DNA from: Hymenoscyphus infarciens | Taxonomy: Eukaryota; Ascomycota; Leotiomycetes; Helotiales; Helotiaceae | Assembly (NCBI GenBank): GCA_001414345.1 | Contig: LLCB01000182.1 | Location: 53,742 to 117,741 of the forward strand | DNA length: 64,000 nucleotides | Reading direction: 5' to 3' | Notes under the pieces: model-generated | Database searches by the model: none | What the model was told of the DNA's origin: nothing | What the model saw: the letters and a program-made list of their open reading frames with translations, nothing else | Part shown: positions 27,220 to 37,657 of the stretch, in pieces | Numbering within the stretch: position 1 is the stretch's first letter | Layout: each line of letters starts with the position of its first letter | Program-made: the position numbers and the translations under genes

Positions 27220-28840
27220 TAATAATAAAAGAAGAAATATCTCTAAAGTCTAAATACCTATACCTTTATTAGTTAAAACTATTAAAAAAACTAAAATTAT
27301 AAAGAGAACTTATAAACTATTCTCTTAGTAAGTACTTTAAAAATAATTTAGAGCTTAAAATTAAAAACCTAGAAAAAAGGAAATACTAGTATATAATTAA
27401 AAAATAGAATACTAAAATAAAACTATTACTCTTAAAGTAAGTATTTATATATAAATATAACTCTATAAACTATCTAATTTAATACTAAGCTTAGCTTATA
27501 GTTAGAGGTAATCTCTAATAAGAAGATACTATTTTTTTAATATATACTACTATATTTATAATAAGATTATTCTAAATAGCTATAATAATAGCTATTAGAT
27601 TTAATCTAGAGATTAAGTAATATAATATTATAAAAACGTTTATTAATATAGAAAGAGATATAAGAGCTTCTTTAGTAGTTTACTAACTTCTAGATAGATA
27701 TTAATAAAAGAGACTATATATTAAATTAAATAAAGTACTTTATAAGTTAAGAGATTCTCTAACTTTATAGTTTAAATACTTTATAACTACTCTTTAAGAA
27801 TATAGCTTAATATCTTATTTAGAAGAGCTTTATATTTATATAGATCTCTTAAAAAAGGTTTTTATAATCTTTTATATAAATAATATATAAATAATATATT
27901 ACTAAGATAATATATCTTTAGTAAGAGTTATAATAGATAAACTAAAGCTTTTATATAAACTATACTTACTTAGTAATATAAAATAGTATCTTAGAGTAAA
28001 AGTCTATAAGAATAGAATATAAAAAAAGATATAGCTCTTTTATAATATATATATTAAATAAATTACTAAATAATTTAAGCTTATTAATAAAGATTATCTA
28101 AGTATACTACTTCTAATATATAAACTAAAAAAGAATTAAGAAATAGTAAAACCTATATTTATAAAGTTTTATTAAAAGAAGGTAGGTTTAGTACTTTATA
28201 TAGTAATTATAATATAACTAGATATTATATTTACTACTTTTTAGCTTTTATACTTCTTAACTAACTTAAATAATAAATATATAACTATAATAGATTAGTA
28301 TATTTAATATTTATTTAGAATAAGGTTCTTAGAAATTATATATAAGAGAGAGCTTAGAAGTATATAACTAGTACTTATCTTAGATGTATTATATACTAAT
28401 AATCTAGAAACTTAAAGATCTTCTAATAAATATATAATATTATTATTAAGTAGACTTATAGCTTAGAGAGTCTTATAATAAGATATAATCATAATATTAA
28501 TAATAGAAACTAAGCTCTTAAGAGTAAAGTAGTTAAGTATAGAAATAATAGTATTAAAACGTTTTTTTAAAGAACTATAGCTTAATTTAAGTAAGATATA
28601 GAATATATTCTATAATAATTAATAAACTATCTAATTAATTACTAGAGAAAATAAGAGAATATTTATAAAGCTTTAATATATAGATATCTAGAATATATAG
28701 CTTTATTAAGAGTATTAAAAGAGATCTTTCTAAGTTACTTATTTACTAATAAATAATATATTAGTAGATAAACTTATTAAAAGCTTATTTAGATATAAAT
28801 TTAAATATTTAAAAGCTTTACTTAATCTCTAGAATACTTA
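27220..28840 (+). pseudogene. Copia reverse transcriptase and RNase H relic
   Basis: The frame starts with a linker, then VRG near 27,500, AFINAE-like and KLNK-x-LY-x-LRDS motifs (27,620-27,790) and FY-x-NN-x-Q at 27,868-27,885, where the catalytic aspartate pair DD has become NN. RNase H follows with TTEAKLL-like and D-N-Q-x-T-V-like blocks and a typical PTN-M-x-AD-x-LTK ending near 28,790. All these are standard RVT_2/RNase H landmarks. The same DD-to-NN change is present in copy 1, so it may result from parallel RIP at the same CpA site. Confidence 0.8.
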
Positions 28841-28899
28841 TTTACTTAGTAAAACACTCTCTTAAGAGACGAAAGTATACTAATTTTTAGGTTAAAACT

Positions 28900-30900
28900 A
28901 TATTTTTAAGTTAAAAATACTCTTTTAAAATAGTAAATAATACTCTTTATTATTTTTATTTATTATTATACTTTACTTTATTATTTTACTTATATATTTT
29001 TAAGAAGTTTTATTCTTTTTTATATTATAATTATTTAAAGAGTATTTTAAACTTATTTTAGAATTTATTTATTTATTTAATTATTATATATGTAGTAATT
29101 AAGTATTATAAGACTCTTTTAAAAAGTATAGTTAAATATAAATATAAAGTTTTAAAGAAACTAACTACTACTATACGAATATAAAGTATACTAACTAACT
29201 AATAATACTTCTTCTAATACTTAGAAATAGTTTTATTAAAAGTAGTAAATACTATACTTATTTTATTAAGAGTATTACTAAGATTAATACTATTAGACTT
29301 ATTATTACTATTATTATTTTTAAACTTCTTACTCTTAAAAACATTCTTCTTATACTTATAACTCTTTAAAGAACGCTTAGAATAGTTATTAGTAAGCTTC
29401 TTAGAAGACGACTTCTTAGAAACTAACTTTATAAGAGTAGTTTTCTTTAAAACAGTCTTTCTTAGAATAGACTTTAGAATAGATTTTTTAGAATAGCTCT
29501 TTAAAAGAACTTTTAAAAGCTTTTAAGTAGACTTTTACTACTTAGAGAAGGAGGTATTATCTTTATTATAAATAGTAGAACTTTTATAAGAAGTACTCTA
29601 GCTCTTAGTTTAACTATAAGTATTAGCTTCTATAAGTAAAGTACTATTTAAGATAGAAGCTATAAAAGGAGTACTCTTAGGAATATAGTTACTATACTTT
29701 AAAACCTTAAGAGTATTACTATCTAGTTTATTATTAAAAGTAGAACTCTAAAAACTATTAAGCTTCTTATAGTAATAAGTATAGTTTAGAACCAAGGATA
29801 ACTAAGAGCTTCTAAAACTCTATTTAAGTCTTATATAGATCGCGCTATATAACTTCTTCTACTTCTAAATCTATAAAATTAGCTAAGGAAATAAAATAAG
29901 AAGTAAAAGACTAACTAAATAAAGCTTTATATAAACTTTATTACTAATATTAGTCTAATATTTCTTAAGATTTTTAGTTAAAGTAATTATAAAAGAGAGA
30001 TAGATACTTAGTAACACTTTATAAGAGTATCTAATAATATAGTTAAAATAATATACTACTTTTTCTAACTCTATATTATAGTAGTAGCTAGTTAATTTAT
30101 TAGCTATTATAGAAGTAATATAGCTTTTACAAAGAGCTTCTTAAAAATTTAAAATATTAAGATAAGCTTTCTTAATAGAAGATATAGTAAGTAAGCTCTT
30201 ACTACTAATAGTTAAGTACTCGACGTTATTATTAGGAAGTTTGTTTAAGAGTCTAGTATTAATAGCTAGAAGCTTCTTAAGAAGTTTTTTAAGTTTAAGA
30301 TTATCTTTAAAAGCTTAATATTAATTAAAGCTTATAACTACTAACTTCTCTAGCTTATTCTTAAAAACGTTAATAGTATAAAATCTACTAAGTATACTAC
30401 TCTAAAGCGTAACTAGACTAGAAGAGGAAATATATAAGAGATTCGATATTTAATATTCTTATATAGTTAGTTAAAGCGTAGTATAAAGATTAATATACTT
30501 AAAAGAACTTATAAGTATATAATACCTAGGTTTTAATCTATTAATTATATATTTAATACCTTCTTTATTAACTTTATCTTTATAATACTTACTTTTCTTA
30601 ATAACTTTAGCTTTATAATACTTATAAATAAGTATAGGCCTAGTATTTATAGAGGTCTTATTATTTAGAAGATAAGAGATCTAAGAGAAAGGCTATTTTA
30701 GTTAATATAAAAGCTTAAGAAAGGTAAATATAAGCTTTATACTATGGTTTTTCGTTAAGTAGCGTATACTATAGTAGTCTAGTAGTAGTAAGAGAGTTTT
30801 AAGGAAGTTATAAAAAGAAAAGAAAGAGTTTAAGTTATTAAATCTATATATATAGTAAATAACGCTTTCTTAATTAAGAAAGGTTATTTAAGAGATATAT
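28900..30900 (-). pseudogene. Antisense reading frame in the copia 3' region (unrecognised)
   Basis: Downstream of RNase H the coding sense appears to switch. On the minus strand, from about 29,770 to 29,280, one frame stays open except for TAA/TAG codons that fit former CAA/CAG. It encodes a serine/threonine/lysine-rich protein with repeated basic clusters such as KKSSSKK and KKTTLIK, which look like nuclear-localisation or nucleic-acid-binding tails. Further upstream on the same strand (29,900-30,900) lies a leucine/isoleucine-rich frame. The arrangement is present in copy 1 (7,600-8,200 and 13,800-14,700). It may be an accessory gene of the element or a second element fused to it; I recognise no domain. 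Confidence 0.4.
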
Positions 30901-31070
30901 TATAAGATAAAGGTAAGTTAGATAAAGGATTACCTAATAATCTCTATCTTTTAAGTAAGAAGCATAGTATTTAAAGCCTTATACTCTTCTCTATAGTTCT
31001 AGGAATTAAGTATCTACTTTAACTTTACTTTACTTATCTTATACTCTCGATATAGCTTCTATAATCACTA

Positions 31071-33710
31071 TAGGTTTTTTAACTAAAGTACTTAATATTA
31101 AGTAATTAATTTAGAAAATTATATTACTAAGAAGAATTAGTTTATAGAAAGTCTTATTTTATAAGAAAAGCTATAACTACTCTTATAATTCTCTCTTTAG
31201 TAGGTAGGAAACTATTAGTATATTATATAATATTATATCTTTAAATAGCCTTCTATTCTAAAATAGAAAGAAGTAGTAGTTAGTAGTTCTTATCTTCTCT
31301 TATAATAGTAGTCTCTTTAGTATTTTAAAGCTCTTTCTATAGTCTCTAGATTAAAATTATTAACTTTTCTCTTTCTAGAAAGATATAATAGTTTAATAAG
31401 TTCTCGCTTTTTTAGACTTAAAAGTAAGAACTCTATAATTTTAAGATATAGTAAAGATATTATAGATTTAAGAGATAATATATAGATAAAAAGCTATAAG
31501 ATACTAAAGTTTTTAAGTAAAAGCTTAAGAATTAACTAAGTTATTACTAGATTTATAAATAGTAGCTTTTAAAGTTTATAAACTAAGAGAGCGAAGATCT
31601 AGTTTTAGCTTTAATTATCTATTTATCTAGATAGACTAATTAAAAAGTTAGAATAATTAAAAGACTTACTTTCTAAGATATAAGATAGTAGTTAGTTAAT
31701 AAGTAAGTTAGTAGATCTAATAATTAAATAGCTACGATATATTTTCTATAGAAGATTTTAAACTCTTTCTAGTTACGTCTTAAAGATAAGATCTATAAAC
31801 TTTCTAAAAAGCGAGTAATCTTATATAGTAATAGCTATAAGCTTATTAGTTAGTTAAAGTAATTTAAAGCCGACTTCGAAGATAAATCTAATAACTCTTT
31901 TATTACTAATTTAGACGAGGAAACTTATCTTATATTAGAATACTATTTGAAAGATAAAGCTATTCTTCAAAGTCTAGGCTTAGATATACTTAATCATTTT
32001 AATATAATTATACGTTTCTAATATAACTTGAAATAGCTAAGTCTAAGACCTAAGTTTAAATCTATCGCTTATTTTAAAAGTAATATATACTTAGAATAGA
32101 AAGTTATCTTACTATCTAACTAAAAGACTTATTATCTCTTAGATTATCTTATAAATCTTAAATTATATATAAACTAAAAGAATTTAGAATTATTTAAGTA
32201 ATCTCTAGACTTTTCTAAGATTCTAGCTTTTTTACTTATCTCTATTTTAAGATAGATATTTAGAGCTTTTAGTACTAGAATATAATATATAATAGAGATT
32301 ATTATATAAGTTTTATAATAATTTATATATAATAGTCTTAATTATATAGCTCCTTCTAAGAGTAATCTAATAAGAATAGACTTTAGATAATATTTACTTT
32401 TATTAAATTATCTTTAATAACTTTCTTAAAACTTAATACTTTTATAATAGTCTAAATAATTATAATTAGAGTTATATTAGTTTGAAAATAACTAAAGATT
32501 AATAGAAAGTTATATAAATAAGATTATTTTAATATTAAGAAAGGTTTTTTTTTATTATATTAAATATATATATATATTAGTAATAAGAAATAAGAAAATA
32601 TTATTTAATTATAAGTTAAATTAAGTTAACTTTAATTAAGTTTATTTAAAAGTAAATTACTAAGTCTTCTATTAATATAATTTACTTTATACTAAGATTA
32701 ATAAAGTCTAATGTTTTAGATTTCTTAGCTAGATTAGTAAGAGATTTAAATAATACTCTACTATTTTACTTCTCTTACTCTACTATATAGTAATACTATA
32801 AGTCTAAATATTATAAAATATTATAATTCTACTACTATTAATATATAGTAGAGACGTTATAAAGTTAGGTCTAGAAATATACGACGTATTCCTATCTAGC
32901 TTTGTCTTTAGTTATTCTAAGCGTCTATCTACTTAATAATCCTAAGAATAAGAGCCTTCTTTATCTTATAAGACTTAGTAATAACGCATTTATATACTCT
33001 TTTTAAGAAAGAAGTATAAACTATCTTATATATATTAGATTAGTCTATCTCTATCTCTTTCTTAATCTCTCTATAGCTCTTTCTAAATAAGTCTTCTATT
33101 TATAGTTTAGAATATACTATTTAGTAGTAGGAGACTAGAACCTTATATCTATTATTTAAAAAAAAGTTATAGAAGTAAAAGAGTTAGAGTTAAGATTAAA
33201 GTATATTATATATTAGAGTAAAACTCTAGCGTTATAGTCGGTGTTTCACTAAATTAGTCTACTACGTAAGATATTATTAGAGTAATACTCGAATCTCTTA
33301 CTTCTATTCTTCTAAAAGACTTTTTATCTATATCTTTTCTTACTTTTAAAGCTATTATTTCTTTTTATATTCTGTCTTTTAAATACTTCTAGCTAATTAT
33401 ATTCTATTTCTAGCTTTATATCTATCTCTTCTAGTTCTATATAAAGCTAATATTCTTTTTATATCTAGTAAAGAGAATAAAAAGATTTATATATTATTCT
33501 ATACTATTATCTTATTCTTTAATTCTATTATATAGTATATAGATAATTAGAGATAGAGTTAGAAGTCTACTAGTAGAAGTACTTTATTATAGAATATAAT
33601 AAAAACTAGTAAAAGATTAATCTTATTTAATATCTAAAAAGCAGAGGTTTTACTATAGTAAATAAAATATCTAGCTAAGTACTTAATTAGAGCTAGGTAC
33701 TTTAATAGAG
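31071..33710. other. Unrecognised RIP'd sequence up to the edge of the AT-rich block
   Basis: This stretch is AT-rich and CpA/TpG-poor, with no intact ORF. Around 31,790-32,000 a plus-strand frame remains open for some 60 codons (acidic, with DEETYLILEYYLKDK). Around 32,830-33,700 another plus-strand frame is aliphatic with stops at probable glutamine codons and leads toward the gag relic at 33,711, so it may be its 5' part or leader. No family can be named. Confidence 0.35.
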
Positions 33711-34490
33711 ATAAGCTCCAAAGACAAAACACAAGAAGCCCTTAAGGAAGCCGATAAATTGAAGAAAAAGGCCGTAGAAGATGCTGTATTACGTGAAAAA
33801 GAGAGGAAGGAAGCTTAGGCGACTGTTGAGCAACTCACGACACAACTCCGCCAAAAGAGACAAGAATTGGAAGATGCATACGATATCTCACTAAATCTCT
33901 CCATCCCCCCTTCTACCCCCTCCTAAAACACCCAAATTCACTCTTCTAACTCCAACTCCCGCCCTCACCCCCAAACTGCCCTAGAAACCAATGTAGAAAA
34001 AAGTAAACACCACAAACTCCTATCCAGACCTCAAGAACACCAAACTACTGCAACCAAGCCCTCTCTCAAGCGAGGACTAATAATAACCACCGCACCTTCA
34101 ACTTAAAGTAGTATAAAACAACAACTCAACCTACCCAATCCCCCTCCCCATTTCCCTAAACCAAAAGACTTCTAACCCCCCCCCCTCTCTCACACATCCC
34201 AAAAAGAAGCCTCTAAAATAAATTAGAGAAAGATGGCAATAAATCAGAGCCAACCAACTCCACCACCCCGCCACCTAGGAGAACTACTCCAATAGGAAAA
34301 TAACTACCAAGAATCACACTTCCAAATCCCGCGCCAGCACCACAAACACCAAAACCAATAAGAACATCTTTAAGCATGGCCGAATCTCCAAAGATAAACC
34401 GAAAAAGAAAGCTACGAATAGAACTTCATCTCCTAGGATTGTTATCCCAAAGTGTGATGGACACTTATCCGATTTCGAGCTTTGATATGT
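33711..34490 (+). pseudogene. LTR-retrotransposon Gag relic, not strongly RIP'd
   Basis: Starting at an ata codon that fits a mutated ATG (33,711), the frame reads SSKDKTQEALKEADKLKKK, a highly charged coiled coil of about 55 residues typical of fungal retrotransposon Gag N-termini. It goes on through a proline/serine-rich linker into an LPNPPP...PKPKDF stretch resembling the entry to the Retrotrans_gag core, then a frame-shifted LLQ-x-ENNYQESHF segment near 34,283-34,326. Stops interrupt it at 33,816 and several later points. The base composition is nearly normal, unlike the sequence just upstream. Family assignment is by pattern only. Confidence 0.45.
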
Positions 34491-34703
34491 AGGGAATATA
34501 GCGGGTGAAGTGGGGGTTTGAGATCACCAGCTTTGGACTTTGGGATTTGGTGGAATTTCCGGGTTTAAGTGTGTTTATGGAATCTGATTCACCATCATTA
34601 GCAACTGAATTCCAAAGGGATATTGATTTATAATATTATGATATTCATTCCAAATTATGTTCCATTTCCAGGGTATCATGCACACCACCCACCACATCCC
34701 TCA
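34491..34703. other. Short intergenic stretch
   Basis: This separates the gag relic from the stop codon of the APC10 gene. It should hold the APC10 3' UTR (minus strand) around 34,500-34,700. No gene or repeat is visible. Confidence 0.5.
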
Positions 34704-36113
34704 TCATCTCAACTCCGGCTCCCCCATCCAATCCGGCTCAACAAGCCACCTCCTCTCACCCCTCGGCGGACTCCCCATCTGACCAGGCTTCCTCATCAGA
34801 GCCCTCAACTCCTCATCCTCCCTCTCCCTCTCCCTAACCTCCCGTCTCCTCTTGCTCAAAAGATCCCCGCCATCCCCCATCCCCCCCCTCACCCTCTCAT
34901 CCCTAGCAAAAACCTTCAACCCCCTGACATGCGTATCCTTCCCATTCTGATGATTCTCCACAATCCTCACCTGCACCAGAAACGCCCTAAGCGTCTTCCC
35001 ATCCCGTCCTCCACCCACATGTTCAAGCGGTACATCGATCCAACCCCTCGGTTTCTCGAATTCCAAAGAGGAGAATGGGATGAGATCGTGGTATGCTGTG
35101 CCAGCTAGGAGGGTGATTTTTGTGGGGGTGTAGGATTCGTCGTCTTTGAAATCGAGGAAGATGCGGATGGAGGCTATGGAGACAAGGCGGGAGAAGTGGA
35201 TGTTGAGGTGATGGGGTTGGGGCCCATCTGATCTGTAAATCACATCACCATCAATATAATTCTTGATAGATTGGCTTGGAAGGGGGAAGAGCGGGGAATA
35301 TGTACTGCCAAAACAACCCTGTATCATCATTCCTCAAAGCCTCAACTCCACAGCCCGGTTTGCAACTCGACACCGTCCAACTTGCCAGATTGCCTATCTC
35401 TTTCAGTCCGAGAGATGAGGGGTCGAAGGGGGGGTCTGTTTCTGTTTGCGCTAATGAGGGGGTGTCGTTAGTAAGTGGTCCTAGGATTGAGGAACGGAGG
35501 ATTGCTGCTGCTGCTGCCATTTTGAAGATGTATTGGGATTCCAAGTTGATGGGAGAGGTTGTGTAGGAGAGAGATGCGATACTTTGATACTTTGTTTGCC
35601 AGGGGGGTAGGGGGGTAGGAGGGGTAGGAGGGGTAGGCAGATAGGTATCGAGCAAACTCCAGGCACCCACAAGACCCTCCAACAAGGCAGCGACGACAGG
35701 TGAAGTCTCCCAATACCTGGGTAGGTACAAAAACAGAAGCAAACAAGCAAAACTTACTCACCCTCTTCAATCCCTCCTTCCTCCCCATGCCCCTCCTCCA
35801 AATAATGTTCTTGCCCCGTTTGATCAACTCCCTCCTCCACTTGTCCCTCCACCAATTCCTCTTCCTCCCTTTCATCCCCCCGCATCTCCTCATCACTATC
35901 CATATTAAAAACTATATCCTCTGGATCCTCGTCATCGTCATCATCATCATCATCATCATCAATCTCGGGTGTAGCTGGAACAGGCGTGCGTTGTTGGTGG
36001 TGTGCAGCGTCATAGGGATTTGCATTTCGCGGTCTGCGCAGACGAGCGAGGCGGAGATTGGAATGCGAGGGCGCAGAGGGGAAGGAGGAATGCTGATGTG
36101 GTGTTGGTGTCAT
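34704..36113 (-). CDS. DOC1: Anaphase-promoting complex subunit 10 (APC10/DOC1)
   Basis: APC10 is the processivity and degron-recognition subunit of the APC/C ubiquitin ligase, which drives exit from mitosis in the nucleus. The model is three exons: 36,113-35,762, about 35,435-35,306, and 35,232-34,704 (336 residues). Intron 2 (35,305-35,233, 73 nt) is certain: it joins the GLFWQ and SDGPQPH halves of the DOC-domain signature. Seen are GLKEIGNLASWTVSSCKPGCGVEALR, split here only for description as GLKEIGNLASWTVS and SCKPGCGVEALR, then HLNIHFSR, and VRIVENHQNGKDTHVRGLKV near the C-terminus. The protein ends in Leu-Arg, like the Ile-Arg tail that docks onto TPR subunits. The acidic N-terminus has a run of ten aspartates. 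Intron 1 would be 326 nt, unusually long; a two-intron solution or a start at the internal Met near 35,520 is possible. Confidence 0.85.
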
Positions 36114-37657
36114 TTTGAGGTGTTTGGAGGCCTTTCTGGGGAGCTCTTGCCTTTGGGAGACGCGTCGTGATCCGCGGGTTGCGCTTGGCGTCGGGTTTAT
36201 TGCGGCTTAAAGATCATGAGGGGGTTTTGATATTTTTGTGTCAACAGGTTTTTGAGAAATTTGAGGCAAACTTGAAATCGTCAGGCGGCTAGGTTGGAGG
36301 ATTGCTTTCAAGTATGCAAATCGAATGGGGGCAAAGTAGCGCTCGAACGTAGATCTTCTATCTTTCAGACTCTCATCTATGTCACAATTAACACGGCTTA
36401 CCCAGCTTAGAATGGGGGTCTCTCTCTCTCACAAGATCTACACCTTAGCTTCTTCGCAAAGTGCTTCTCCAGAAAATGTAGCTTTGAGAGAAAGGTGGAA
36501 ATACTAGAGAGTCTTGCGAAGAGTGGTTTTACGATTCTTTTCGAAATAGAGAACATCAAATAAATATCAAGTTGCACTAAAACTATTAATTCGAGATAAT
36601 CGTTAAGAAGACAACGCCACAGCAACTATACTCCAGTATTTGACCCCGAAGAAGTCACAGCCTTCAAGAACAAGGCAAAGAAACGAGTTAAGAAGAGTAT
36701 GTGATCACTCGTCTGGATCTGCACAAGAGCTTTTGACAACTGAATACAGTATGCCATTGCTTTCGCCCGCTGAGAGATTTATTACGCCTAAACTTTAAAA
36801 CAAACAACCATAATCAATTGCCACACGATGCCCTAAACAGCATTTGCGAGACCAGCTCATTTGGAGCGAAAAGGATATCAAATTGCACAAGAGGCGACTA
36901 GTTGTACGTTTCTTCACCACTTCTCGAGAATAATGGAATCAACGAGTTATAGGTGGCATTCGAACGATATATATAAGACCAAGGTTTCGAAATGGCAATG
37001 AAGCCGATCGGCACCTGGTATAACAAACCCCACGCTTGGAGTATACCTGACTAATGGTAAGAGAAAAGAAGCTCAAGTGAATCACTTCAAAATAAAGCAT
37101 TCTTCCCTTTTTCTAGAAAAGTTGCGAGTTGAAAAAGAACTTATTCTATTTCAAAAGAAATCGTGGTACTTTCTATTTACGAAAGATTCTAGTAACTTCT
37201 CTAACTTCTCTTTCTTCTCTGTCTTTTTCTGAAGAATTGAAAAAAAGCAAGGGAACTTTTATAAAAGTAAGAATCTATAAGGATCTCACTCTCGAAAAGC
37301 TCCAATAACTCTCTTTGATACATAGAGATATACTAAAAAAATAGAGAATAAGAAATTAATTTAAGAAAACTTAAGTCAAAGTAAAAACCTACATGTAATT
37401 CAACTACAGAAAAGCGAGAGTAGCTTTGCTTAGTACTAGAAGACATACCAGAAGAAGGAAAAGAAAGAAGAATAAAAGACGTTCCTAGAGTATCAAAAGA
37501 AAGATAAAGGTTACTTGAGAAATAGAACAAGTTCAGTTTATTTCATGAGACATTCATCTGCAGCTGTGTGAAACTACGAAATCCCTAATGACAACTTTCC
37601 CCATCTGTGAGATCCAGCGAAAAAACCAGAAGAAGCTATCCAGCTCATCACCCTCAA
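36114..37657. other. Intergenic stretch with no supported gene
   Basis: The first few hundred bases should hold the APC10 promoter. Beyond about 36,400 the sequence becomes AT-richer with purine- and pyrimidine-biased runs (36,990-37,560), and short open frames show no domain. A tRNA-like segment lies on the minus strand at about 36,312-36,405 and is described under findings. Confidence 0.4.

Larger units (their letters stand above)
23090..31070 (+). mobile_element. Ty1/copia retrotransposon copy 2, RIP-degraded
   Basis: The shared terminal block at about 23,240-23,435 recurs at 30,905-31,070 and marks the two ends as LTRs (the 5' one is probably cut by element G). Between them, plus-strand frames with stops at former glutamine codons give, in order, a protease/Gag-pre-integrase-like region (about 24,820-25,250), the end of integrase (26,218-26,350), reverse transcriptase (27,220-28,250) and RNase H (28,250-28,840). 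Integrase before reverse transcriptase defines the copia order. About 1.9 kb follows that carries antisense frames. The copy aligns with copy 1 from 26,735 onward. Confidence 0.8.

Noticed and set aside
1..33710. CRISPR array or bacterial-type operon
   Set aside because: Repeats are LTRs and RIP'd transposon copies with long irregular spacing; the introns and RIP signature point to a fungal genome.
34623..35108. 161-codon plus-strand ORF
   Set aside because: It is the complement of the APC10 third exon; its proline/histidine-rich composition is a shadow of the real gene.
35468..35896. 142-codon minus-strand frame overlapping APC10 exon 1 and intron 1
   Set aside because: It runs in another frame through the proposed first intron; the DOC-domain frame is clearly different.
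36407..37530. Short minus-strand frames of 65-72 codons
   Set aside because: They have no domain, splice partner or codon bias; the region is purine/pyrimidine biased, which creates chance open frames.
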